Notes under the pieces: model-generated
Told to the model about the DNA's origin: nothing
The model's input: only the letters and a program-made list of their open reading frames with translations
The model's database searches: none
Made by a program: the position numbers and the translations under genes
Shown: positions 16,157-25,273 of the stretch, piece after piece
How positions within the stretch are numbered: position 1 is the first letter of the stretch
How the letters are laid out: each line of letters starts with the position of its first letter
From: Paenibacillus monticola
GTDB taxonomy: Bacteria; Bacillota; Bacilli; Paenibacillales; Paenibacillaceae
Direction: 5' to 3'
NCBI RefSeq assembly: GCF_009664975.1
Contig: NZ_WJXB01000004.1
Location: 593,676-657,675 of the forward strand
Length of the DNA stretch: 64,000 bases

Positions 16157-18613
16157 CTAGTACTTCTCCGCTACTATTTCATCAATCCGCGTGGCTTCTG
16201 TAGGTTCAGCTGCGATCAGCAGATCATAGACTGCCTGATCCTGAGCGTTATCCTTTTTCAGCGCCGCCAGATACCAACGAGCGATCTCACGGTTGTTCAA
16301 ATCTGTATAATCCGCACTCAGGCCTAGCTTCAAGGTTGCGGCAGCATCCGCAGCTTGTCCTGACATTAACTTCATTTTGCCTGCATTAAGGGCGATGGTT
16401 GGTGTAACCGAGAATGGACGTCCCTGCAACTGCTCTGGAGGGAGAGTCTTCAGATGCTCCACACCGTCAACTACGTGTTGGTAGGCTTCCAGCCCTGTTT
16501 TGAAATATTGTTGTTTCTTGGCATCGTCCTTTTGTACAAGGGCCGCATTTCCTAACGTAAAGGAGCGGCTGATCAGAGTATCATACCATTCAATATCCCA
16601 ATTGTACTTGTCCGCATTGTCGAGGTATACGCCGTAAGCCAGGTCACCTTGTCCTTTCAGATCATAGTAACTTGCCAATTGGGCCAATAGATTTTTATTG
16701 TATGACTCATCCTTCAGAGCGCGTGTTAACACACTGTAGGACTCGGCAAGATACTTGTCATCTTTGGTTTGAGTAAATACTTGTTGATCCAACGATGAAA
16801 GATACAAGGCCGACTCAGGATGGTATGGACGATCCTTCAAAGACTCAACCAAAGGTGCTTTGATCTCTTCATAAGATTGGCTGACACCCAGTAAGTTTTT
16901 CGCCTTAAGAGCAGCAGTACTGGAGCTGATAGAGCCAATCGACAGGAAGAGCAGAAATACAGTACCGATCGCAATGACAGCGAAGTAACTGTTACGCAGC
17001 CAAGCTGTATTCCAATTTCGGCGCAGAGGTTTACTTTCCATGACAGCTGCCATTCCAGCCAATCCGACAAAGACCAGAATACCCATGAACGCATAACTCA
17101 TATTGAAATCCAGTAGACTGTGGATGAGAATCGACAATGCAATAATCAGATAAAAGAAACCATTGTTGAACTCATCTTTATCCCGTTTCACATATCCACG
17201 AATATATTTATAGAAAATATACAGGATAAAGCCCATAAACACGATAAATCCGAGAATACCGACCTCAATCAAGTATTGTAAGAAAAAGTTATGAACCTGG
17301 CGGCTTGTATAAGGATTGTTCTGATAATGCTCATACAGTGAGGCCCAGCCCCCACCTCCGGTACCCAGAATCGGATAATCTTTAATAACCTTTACGGCAT
17401 CCTTATAAAAAGTAATTCGTTCGAGTACACTGTGCTGCTTGAAGTTGATATTTTCCAGACGAGTTTCCATATTCGCAGGCAATATCTTGCTTGCACTCGT
17501 ACCGATGAGCAGGAAGGCTACAATACCGACCAGCACAACCGATCCGAGTGGAATCCATAAGCCTGTCCGCTTACGTGAACCCCAGCCTCCTAGCTTCTGT
17601 TGCAGCCATGGGGCCACAAAACGCTGAATGACCCAGCCTATGCCGGCCACAATCACTGAAGCCCCCAGCAGGTACCCCCAGCCTTTTAGGGCAGCGGAAG
17701 AAGAGTACTTTGTATTCAACTCTGTTCCCAGATTAGTAATTGGAGTTGTAATTGCCAACGCGGCAATACCCGCTACTCCAAGCTGAAGAATCCACAAGAG
17801 CTGCTGTGCGGGCTTCAGGAACAATAATAGCAAGATGAACACGACAGGCAACATTACAAGTCCACCGCGTGAGAGCGTCAGCAGGATCGATACAATGATG
17901 GGTACAAGCATGAAGCCATGCGTCAGCGTTCCATACCATTTACGGGAGCGAACCAGTGCAAAGACAGCCACAAACAGAAATGCCATCAGGAAGGCCGCAT
18001 ATGTATTCGCATATTGGAAGATAGAGGTAAGGCGCAGACCATTGGAGTCAGTCATTACCGCATCCAAATATTTACCACTCCGCACTGTGTTTGAGAACCA
18101 GCCCACTAATGAACCGGCGAAACTCCAGCTACCAAGCCAATTTAGGAGTCCAAAACCCACGATAAAGTAAGCAATGGCCAGCACGGCATTCTGAATGACA
18201 ACATTTAGTTGCTTTTGCTTCATGAGATATAAAGCTATAATGAATATTGCGACATACATGCTCTGGGTAAACAGCATATTCATCGCCATATAATGCGAAA
18301 CAGCGACAAACAGCGACAGGGCATACGTTAGAGGCAGCAAAAGTGCGGCTACCGCTACCAAGTCCCGCTGCTCATCCAGTTTGAACTTTTTGTAGTAGAT
18401 GCCAACCCAGACGAGCAGCATAAGCCCGCTGAGTAAGGCTGCTACATACATTGGCTTCTCAAAATCCACCTGTTGTCCATTAAACAATCCTACTTGAAAC
18501 GGGGTCCAGATCAAAAACAAAATTAAAGCAACAACCAACGCCCATATCGAGGCTGGGATTTTTTCAACAATTCTCGACTGAGCGGCATTTTTACCGTATA
18601 CTGGTTTCGACAC
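16157..18613 (-). CDS. O-antigen-ligase/Wzy_C family membrane protein with TPR-like C-terminus
   Basis: An 818-residue polytopic protein: about ten to twelve membrane helices over residues 1-570, then a soluble helical tail of about 240 residues resembling tetratricopeptide repeats. The Wzy_C/O-antigen-ligase hallmark is the outer loop IKDYPILGTGGGGWASLY followed by VHNFFLQYLIEVGILGF, preceded by TLSRGG. Such proteins move lipid-linked glycan to an acceptor. In Bacillales S-layer clusters WsaB/WsfB-type ligase-like proteins are proposed or shown to pass the glycan to the S-layer protein, and this location fits that role; a Wzy polymerase is the alternative. Start: GTG 18613 lies 7 bases after AAGGAGAT; longer in-frame extensions lack a site. 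It is divergent from the main glycan operon. Confidence 0.82.
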   Translation of the reverse strand: MSKPVYGKNAAQSRIVEKIPASIWALVVALILFLIWTPFQVGLFNGQQVDFEKPMYVAALLSGLMLLVWVGIYYKKFKLDEQRDLVAVAALLLPLTYALSLFVAVSHYMAMNMLFTQSMYVAIFIIALYLMKQKQLNVVIQNAVLAIAYFIVGFGLLNWLGSWSFAGSLVGWFSNTVRSGKYLDAVMTDSNGLRLTSIFQYANTYAAFLMAFLFVAVFALVRSRKWYGTLTHGFMLVPIIVSILLTLSRGGLVMLPVVFILLLLFLKPAQQLLWILQLGVAGIAALAITTPITNLGTELNTKYSSSAALKGWGYLLGASVIVAGIGWVIQRFVAPWLQQKLGGWGSRKRTGLWIPLGSVVLVGIVAFLLIGTSASKILPANMETRLENINFKQHSVLERITFYKDAVKVIKDYPILGTGGGGWASLYEHYQNNPYTSRQVHNFFLQYLIEVGILGFIVFMGFILYIFYKYIRGYVKRDKDEFNNGFFYLIIALSILIHSLLDFNMSYAFMGILVFVGLAGMAAVMESKPLRRNWNTAWLRNSYFAVIAIGTVFLLFLSIGSISSSTAALKAKNLLGVSQSYEEIKAPLVESLKDRPYHPESALYLSSLDQQVFTQTKDDKYLAESYSVLTRALKDESYNKNLLAQLASYYDLKGQGDLAYGVYLDNADKYNWDIEWYDTLISRSFTLGNAALVQKDDAKKQQYFKTGLEAYQHVVDGVEHLKTLPPEQLQGRPFSVTPTIALNAGKMKLMSGQAADAAATLKLGLSADYTDLNNREIARWYLAALKKDNAQDQAVYDLLIAAEPTEATRIDEIVAEKY

Positions 18614-18687
18614 GTTTATAATCTCCTTTTCCTGTAGGTACGAGGATATTTTAGCATATTGGATAAACATTGAGCTACTTTTATCCG

Positions 18688-18716
18688 ATTCTATAATGTT
18701 ACTAACTATGTGTAAA
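18688..18716 (-). promoter_or_regulatory. Candidate sigma-A promoter for the O-antigen-ligase-like gene
   Basis: Read on the minus strand: TTTACA (18716-18711), a 17-base spacer and TAGAAT (18693-18688). Predicted RNA start is near 18680, giving a leader of roughly 67 bases to the GTG at 18613. Confidence 0.5.
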
Positions 18717-18755
18717 TGGAATAACTTACCTTGAAAGCGCATGGAGGCTCTATAA

Positions 18756-18794
18756 ATGAAATTTAATTATAAGCTGGATGTTGGCTATGACTAG
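18756..18794 (+). other. Twelve-codon leader reading frame overlapping the first glycosyltransferase start
   Basis: ATG 18756 follows GGAGG (18743-18747) at ideal spacing and encodes MKFNYKLDVGYD before TAG at 18792. Its end overlaps both possible starts of the following glycosyltransferase (ATG 18778 and 18787), neither of which has its own Shine-Dalgarno. This could be a translational coupling leader, or the true gene start broken by a frameshift. Confidence 0.4.
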
Positions 18795-20079
18795 TGCCAA
18801 ATCTCTTATTTATAAAAGGCTTTATAAACTTGCAATTAGATTTAAACCTATATCGGTAAGAATATTTTCTTTTGAGACAAGGCAGCGCGTTAAGCAAAGG
18901 TTGCTTAAGACGGCTTTTCCTATCCATAGGAGCGCTAAGTTGGCACCAACAAAGGAAGAGTTTACAGGTGTGAATCTTGTGGGGTATTCCAGAGCAGAGA
19001 TGGGAATTGGTGAGTCTTGCAGAATAGCGGCTAGAAGTATGAGCGCTGTTGATATCCCATTTGGAATTATAAATTTCATAGGCACGAATTCGGCCAGCAT
19101 GAATGATGATACTTGGGTACAAAAGGAAATAAGAGAGCCTAAGTATAATCTTAATATCTTTCATATTAATGCTGAACAAATGATTGAAATCTATGCTCAT
19201 TATGGAAACTCTATTTTTAAAGATCGTTATAACATCGGTTATTGGCATTGGGAACTGCCTGATTTCCCTGATGAGTGGAAAGAAAGCTTTAATTTAGTAG
19301 ATGAGATCTGGGCTCCTTCAACATTTGTTGTGGACTCTATTGCTATGAAAAGTCCAGTTCCTGTGGTTAAGATACCACATAGCATCGAAGTTAGGATCAG
19401 CAATAAACGAGATCGCTCTTACTTTCAACTACCTGAACACACTTTTCTCTTTCTTTCTATGTACGACTTGAAAAGTTATCAGGACAGAAAAAATCCTCAG
19501 GCGTCTATTAAAGCGTTTCAATTAGCTTTTTTACCTGATGATCAATCTGTGGGTCTGGTGATTAAAGTAAACAGTGCTCAGCAACAGCGATCATCCGAAT
19601 TGGATGAGCTTCACTCACTAATTGGGAATTACAAGAATATTTATTTGATAGAAAAGACGTTATCGAGAAATGACACCAATGCTTTGATTTCCGTAACTGA
19701 TAGTTACATATCACTTCACCGGAGTGAAGGCTTTGGTCTTGGACTGGCCGAGGCAATGTACCTAGGTAAACCAGTAATCGGTACCAACTGGTCATCAAAT
19801 ATTGATTTTATGAATCACAGCAATTCTTGCTTGGTAGATTATAATTTAGTACAGCTTAACCATGATCATGGTCCCTATAAAGCTTATCAGTATTGGGCTG
19901 ATCCTGACGTAGAGCACGCAAGTCGATATATGCGTAAACTTTGTGACGACAAGAACTTTTATGAAGAAATATCGTCAAAAGGTGAGGAACATATAAAGAA
20001 GAATTTCTCTCCACAAGCAATAGGTGAACTGATAAAGAGTAGACTACAGTATATTTCTTTGTGGAAATTTGGAGGATGA
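18778..20079 (+). CDS. GT4-type glycosyltransferase
   Basis: A 433-residue cytoplasmic glycosyltransferase of the GT-B fold. The C-terminal donor-binding half shows HRSEGFGLGLAEAMYLGKPV, the E-x7-E motif region of GT4 enzymes, and SNIDFMNHSNSCLVDY after it. The N-terminal half carries GYSRAEMGIGESCR, seen in GT4 proteins of surface-polysaccharide clusters. Acceptor and donor cannot be told from sequence; GDP-D-rhamnose, made by the next three genes, is a reasonable guess. The stop TGA lies in the spacing region of the next gene, so translation of the two is probably coupled. Start uncertain (18778 or 18787; no good ribosome site, see the leader frame). Confidence 0.85.
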   Translation: MLAMTSAKSLIYKRLYKLAIRFKPISVRIFSFETRQRVKQRLLKTAFPIHRSAKLAPTKEEFTGVNLVGYSRAEMGIGESCRIAARSMSAVDIPFGIINFIGTNSASMNDDTWVQKEIREPKYNLNIFHINAEQMIEIYAHYGNSIFKDRYNIGYWHWELPDFPDEWKESFNLVDEIWAPSTFVVDSIAMKSPVPVVKIPHSIEVRISNKRDRSYFQLPEHTFLFLSMYDLKSYQDRKNPQASIKAFQLAFLPDDQSVGLVIKVNSAQQQRSSELDELHSLIGNYKNIYLIEKTLSRNDTNALISVTDSYISLHRSEGFGLGLAEAMYLGKPVIGTNWSSNIDFMNHSNSCLVDYNLVQLNHDHGPYKAYQYWADPDVEHASRYMRKLCDDKNFYEEISSKGEEHIKKNFSPQAIGELIKSRLQYISLWKFGG

Positions 20080-20080
20080 A

Positions 20081-21157
20081 ATGACAATTACATGTGTAAT
20101 CATGGCAGGTGGCAAAGGGGAACGCTTTTGGCCTAAAAGCCGGACTAATCTCCCCAAACAGTTTTTAAATATCTCAGGCACCAAATCAATGATTCAACAA
20201 TCGATTGCGCGACTGGAGAAGTTGATTGATATTAGTCAAATCTTCATTGTTACCAATGAACTTTATGCTGAATTGATTAAGGCTCAAATCCCACATTTAC
20301 CTCTTGCAAATATTATTATTGAACCAGTGGGACGCAATACAGCACCTTGCATTGGGCTTGCTTCCATAATTATTGAAGACAGGTTTCCGGATAGCACCAT
20401 GATAGTAATTCCTTCTGATCACATTATCGAGAATGAAGAAGGTTTTGTGAGAATCTTAAAAACCGCAGTAGAGGTTGCACAGGATAATAGTAACTTGGTA
20501 ACACTGGGTATTCAACCTACATACCCTGAAACAGGATACGGATATATTGAGAGCAGCGATGAATCGCAGCAAATTAATGAATTGCCTGTTCACAAAGTTA
20601 ATAAGTTCGTTGAGAAACCTGATCTTGCAACAGCCCAATCCTATCTGGAATCGGGTAATTTCTATTGGAATAGTGGAATTTTCATTTGGAAAATAGAGAC
20701 GATTAGAGGTTACATAAAAGAACTCATGCCTGAAATGCATGATATATTAGAGACAATGAAGACCGTTCTTAAATCCAAAGACCGCGATGCAATCATTCGG
20801 TCGGAATTTCTAAAAATGCCAGACCAGTCCATTGACTATGGAATCATGGAAAAGGTCAATAATATATATGTTATCCCTTGTGTATTTGGCTGGGATGATG
20901 TCGGTAGCTGGACCGCTCTAGAACGAATTAGCGACCTGGACGAGAACGGAAATGTTATTAAAGGAAATATTTTAAACCTCGATACTAAGCGCTGCATCAT
21001 AGAGAGTAATGGGAAATTGATTGCAACTCTTGGAATTGAGGATCTAATCATTGTAGATACTGAAGATGTTACATTGATTTGTACTAAAGACAAGGCTCAA
21101 GAGGTTAAACTGTTGCTCAAAGAGTTACGTATGCAGAAGCTTGAACAATATCTATAA
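20081..21157 (+). CDS. manC: Mannose-1-phosphate guanylyltransferase
   Basis: A 358-residue enzyme forming GDP-mannose from GTP and mannose 1-phosphate. Visible motifs: MAGGKGERFWPKSR at the N-terminus, RNTAPCIGLA, PSDHIIEN and FVEKPD. It matches the short, monofunctional form; the phosphomannose-isomerase domain of the longer bifunctional ManC is absent. Start ATG 20081 follows GGAGG, which lies within the end of the preceding gene. It feeds Gmd directly downstream. No phosphomannomutase is in the window, so mannose 1-phosphate must come from elsewhere in the genome. Confidence 0.95.
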   Translation: MTITCVIMAGGKGERFWPKSRTNLPKQFLNISGTKSMIQQSIARLEKLIDISQIFIVTNELYAELIKAQIPHLPLANIIIEPVGRNTAPCIGLASIIIEDRFPDSTMIVIPSDHIIENEEGFVRILKTAVEVAQDNSNLVTLGIQPTYPETGYGYIESSDESQQINELPVHKVNKFVEKPDLATAQSYLESGNFYWNSGIFIWKIETIRGYIKELMPEMHDILETMKTVLKSKDRDAIIRSEFLKMPDQSIDYGIMEKVNNIYVIPCVFGWDDVGSWTALERISDLDENGNVIKGNILNLDTKRCIIESNGKLIATLGIEDLIIVDTEDVTLICTKDKAQEVKLLLKELRMQKLEQYL

Positions 21158-21188
21158 TATAGAGCTTTTCAATTATTTTAAATGATAA

Positions 21189-22172
<984 letters not shown>

Positions 22173-22207
22173 TCTTTCAAAACTATACTATCCAAAGGGG
22201 CTAACTA

Positions 22208-23164
22208 ATGAAGGCTTTAATAACAGGTGCAACAGGGTTTGTTGGGCAATATTTGGCAAGCTACTTAATTAATAATGGATATGAGGTTTGGGGAACGACT
22301 CGAATTAATTCAAGAGAGATTAATGATATTCAGGCGATGGAAATAGTGTCTGTTGATTTTGACGATATAGCAGGCACTATTGAAGTGCTAGATAAGATAC
22401 AACCGGATCAAATTTTTCATCTTGCAGGTCAAAGCTCTGTCAGAGATTCTTGGACAAATAAAATGGAAACCTTTCAGAGTAACGTTAATCTTACGATACA
22501 GCTTTTAGAAGCCGTAATGCAGAGTGTAGTAAAAGAAAAAGTGAGTATTCTAACAATTGGGTCATCTGAAGAGTATGGAGGCTTTGACACAAGCGGTACT
22601 CCTATATCGGAAGAGACTCTTTTGAAACCAACATCTCCATATGGGATTTCTAAAGCCACTGTAGGTATGTTGGTAAGACACTATTTTACTGCTTATAATT
22701 TGAAGATTATTCACGCAAGACCATTCAATCATATTGGGCCTGGACAACGACTCGGGTTTGTAGTGGCTGATTTTTCAAATCAAATTGTGGAAATTGAAAG
22801 AGGGCATCAAGAGAATATTATATCTGTAGGTAATCTTAGTGCAAAAAGAGATTTTACTGACGTTCGAGATATAGTAAGAGCCTATCACCTTTTATTGAAT
22901 CAAAAAGAGAATTTTGCTTGGGGTGAGAGTGTTAATGTGTGCTCTGGTATTGCAACTTCTATCCAGAATATACTGGATAGCTTACTCTCGCTTTCTCATT
23001 CCTCAATTGATGTTGTTGTAGATAGTGAAAAATTAAGACCTGTGGATATTCCTTTATTCACAGGGGATAACTCTAAACTCAAGAGTTTAACTGGATGGCA
23101 TCCAGCTATTGGCTTGACTCAAACGCTTAATGATGTTTTAAAAATACTGAGAGATCAAAGTTAA
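22208..23164 (+). CDS. rmd: GDP-6-deoxy-D-mannose (GDP-4-keto) reductase, Rmd-like
   Basis: A 318-residue extended SDR protein with ITGATGFVGQYLASYL at the N-terminus, GSSEEYG, and YGISKATVGML as the YxxxK motif. RPFNHIGPGQRLGFVVADF is typical of Rmd-type reductases that turn GDP-4-keto-6-deoxymannose into GDP-D-rhamnose. Together with ManC and Gmd this gives a complete route from mannose 1-phosphate to GDP-D-rhamnose, as in Aneurinibacillus S-layer glycan synthesis. A GDP-fucose synthase is less likely from the sequence blocks. The ABC permease gene follows immediately. Confidence 0.88.
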   Translation: MKALITGATGFVGQYLASYLINNGYEVWGTTRINSREINDIQAMEIVSVDFDDIAGTIEVLDKIQPDQIFHLAGQSSVRDSWTNKMETFQSNVNLTIQLLEAVMQSVVKEKVSILTIGSSEEYGGFDTSGTPISEETLLKPTSPYGISKATVGMLVRHYFTAYNLKIIHARPFNHIGPGQRLGFVVADFSNQIVEIERGHQENIISVGNLSAKRDFTDVRDIVRAYHLLLNQKENFAWGESVNVCSGIATSIQNILDSLLSLSHSSIDVVVDSEKLRPVDIPLFTGDNSKLKSLTGWHPAIGLTQTLNDVLKILRDQS

Positions 23165-23177
23165 GGTGAGAAACCGA

Positions 23178-23954
23178 ATGATAAATGACTGGATTGATAT
23201 TTATAAATATAGAGAGTTCCTAAAAAACTCTGTTTCTAAGGACTTGAAAACCCGTTACAGAGGTTCGGTCTTTGGCTTTTTATGGACGTTTCTTAATCCG
23301 CTTATGATGCTTGTTGTATACTCAATACTTTTTTCAATCGTGGTTAGAATGAATGTGGAGAATTACCCCTTGTTCTTATTTAGTACATTACTTTCATGGA
23401 ATTTCTTTTCGGGCTCAATTCTAGGTAGTTCCTCGGTTATTGTTGGATCGGCAAACCTAATAAAAAAAATATATTTTCCACATGAAGTTCTCCCGATTTC
23501 TATAGTTCTTGGGGGATTAGTCAATTATATTTATGGGCTGGTAATCCTCATACCTGCTTTATGCATTTATGGATACTATCCCAATGTGTATTATTTGTAT
23601 TTACCTTTAATTCTCTTAGTACAGGTCATATTAACTCTGGCTATTTCTCTCATAGTTTCATCATTGACAGTTTTCTTTAGAGATTTAGAGCATATGCTTA
23701 TCATAATCATGAACGCTTTGTTTTATTTGTCCGGAGTTCTATTCCCGTTGACGGCTGTACCTGAGAAGGTTAGATGGATTTTTAGTTACAATCCTATAGC
23801 GATTATGATGGATTCATATCGAGATGTATTCTACTATAATAAGATGCCAGATATGTTCTCTATTTCAATGCTCGGATTATTTTCTTTAGTGTTGCTTGTT
23901 GTTGCTCAACGTATATTCGCAAAATTAAAGTTCAGATTTATTGAGGAAATTTAG
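23178..23954 (+). CDS. wzm: ABC-2 type polysaccharide export permease (Wzm-like)
   Basis: About 258 residues with six predicted membrane helices. The amphipathic N-terminus with LKTRYRGSVFGFLW followed by NPLMMLVVYSILFS is the hallmark of Wzm/TagG/RfbA-type polysaccharide permeases, as is FRDLEHMLII in the cytoplasmic coupling loop. It forms the membrane channel that carries undecaprenyl-pyrophosphate-linked glycan outward. Start ATG 23178 follows AAGGTGAG by 7 bases. The gene lies 13 bases after rmd and 8 bases before its ATPase partner. Confidence 0.93.
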   Translation: MINDWIDIYKYREFLKNSVSKDLKTRYRGSVFGFLWTFLNPLMMLVVYSILFSIVVRMNVENYPLFLFSTLLSWNFFSGSILGSSSVIVGSANLIKKIYFPHEVLPISIVLGGLVNYIYGLVILIPALCIYGYYPNVYYLYLPLILLVQVILTLAISLIVSSLTVFFRDLEHMLIIIMNALFYLSGVLFPLTAVPEKVRWIFSYNPIAIMMDSYRDVFYYNKMPDMFSISMLGLFSLVLLVVAQRIFAKLKFRFIEEI

Positions 23955-23962
23955 AGGTGAAT

Positions 23963-25273
23963 ATGATGTCTGGAATTGCAATTAAGGTTTCAAATGTTTC
24001 GAAAAAATTTAAAATATTTGAGGACAAGCCAGCTACTTTAAAAGATCGTATCATATTTAGAAGTAAGGGAGTATATCAAGAAAAATGGGTCCTTCGGGAT
24101 ATTTCTTTTGATGTTCCAAAAGGGAAAATGATTGGCTTAATTGGGAGAAATGGATCGGGTAAAAGCACCTTGCTAAAAATACTTACCCGAATCTTACAGC
24201 CAGATAAAGGGTCTGTAGAGATTGTAGGCCGCGTCTCCAGCTTGCTTGAGTTAGGGGCAGGTTTCCATATGGATTTTACAGGGCGTGAGAACATTTATAT
24301 GAATGCTTCTATTTTTGGTTTGTCACGAAAAGAGATTGATGGAAAAATAGATGAAATTATACGTTTTGCCGAATTAGGTCCATTCATTGAGAATCCAGTA
24401 AGGACCTATTCTTCGGGTATGTATATGAGATTAGCCTTCTCAATTGCTGTTCATGTTGATCCAGATATATTGTTAATAGATGAAATATTAGCAGTGGGTG
24501 ACAATGCATTTCAAAAAAAATGTATAAGTCGGATTGAAAGCTTTAAGAGTCAGGGGAAAACCATTGTGTTTGTTTCTCATGATAATGGAGTAATGGAGAG
24601 ACTTTGCGATGAACTTTATTGGATTCATGAATCAGAGATAGTTCAACATGGTGAGCCCCGAAAAGTAGTTCGGGATTATATGGACTTTCTTAACGATAGT
24701 GAGGAAAGACGATTAACGGAAGAATCAGAAATAGTCGCAACATTGATGGAAAATGCAGAAATAGTGGACATAGCAGAAAAAGTGGAAAAATCAGAGAAAA
24801 CAGAGAAAACAGAGAAAACAGAGAAAGCAGGCCGTTGGGGAAATAAATTAGCAGAGATCACCCGTGTGACTATGGTAGATTCAAAGGGTGAAGAAAAGCA
24901 TTTCTTCGACAAAGGGAAGCCTGTAACAATATTTATCGCCTATGCTGCTTTAAAAGCTCAAATTGATAAACCTGTTTTTGGGATTGGCATTTACAAAATG
25001 GATGGATACTGCTGTTATGGAACTAATACGCATATTGATAATGAGAAAATCAGTTTGGATAATACCGGAGTCATAGAAGTATCCATTGAAAACTTGAACT
25101 TGGTTGCAGGTGAATATTATTTAGATGTTGCGTGTCATCATGAGGATGGAACCCCTTATGATTATATTACTAAAGCATTAACGTTTAATGTTAAGTCATA
25201 TGAAGAAGAGATAGGTGTAGCGTATTTAGCGCATCAATGGGTGCATAAAGGAGGGAATGTAAACAATGAGTAA
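23963..25273 (+). CDS. wzt: ABC-2 polysaccharide export ATPase with C-terminal carbohydrate-binding domain (Wzt-like)
   Basis: About 436 residues. The ATPase half has Walker A LIGRNGSGKST, the signature YSSGMYMRLAFS and Walker B DILLIDEIL. After a charged linker (EKSEKTEKTEKTEKA) comes a beta-rich domain of about 150 residues (NKLAEITRVTMVDSKG to FNVKSYEEE) that corresponds to the Wzt C-terminal domain, which in O9a-type systems reads the terminal cap of the glycan before export. Its presence suggests that only capped chains leave. Start ATG 23963 or 23966, just after AGAGGTGA. It overlaps the capping-enzyme candidate by 8 bases. Confidence 0.93.
   Translation: MMSGIAIKVSNVSKKFKIFEDKPATLKDRIIFRSKGVYQEKWVLRDISFDVPKGKMIGLIGRNGSGKSTLLKILTRILQPDKGSVEIVGRVSSLLELGAGFHMDFTGRENIYMNASIFGLSRKEIDGKIDEIIRFAELGPFIENPVRTYSSGMYMRLAFSIAVHVDPDILLIDEILAVGDNAFQKKCISRIESFKSQGKTIVFVSHDNGVMERLCDELYWIHESEIVQHGEPRKVVRDYMDFLNDSEERRLTEESEIVATLMENAEIVDIAEKVEKSEKTEKTEKTEKAGRWGNKLAEITRVTMVDSKGEEKHFFDKGKPVTIFIAYAALKAQIDKPVFGIGIYKMDGYCCYGTNTHIDNEKISLDNTGVIEVSIENLNLVAGEYYLDVACHHEDGTPYDYITKALTFNVKSYEEEIGVAYLAHQWVHKGGNVNNE
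24793..24828 (+). repeat. Tandem 9-bp repeat inside wzt linker
   Basis: Four head-to-tail copies of AGAGAAAAC (the last with one change) encode the repeating Lys-Thr-Glu linker between the ATPase and carbohydrate-binding domains. Being a multiple of three, changes in copy number would lengthen or shorten the linker without breaking the frame. Confidence 0.85.
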
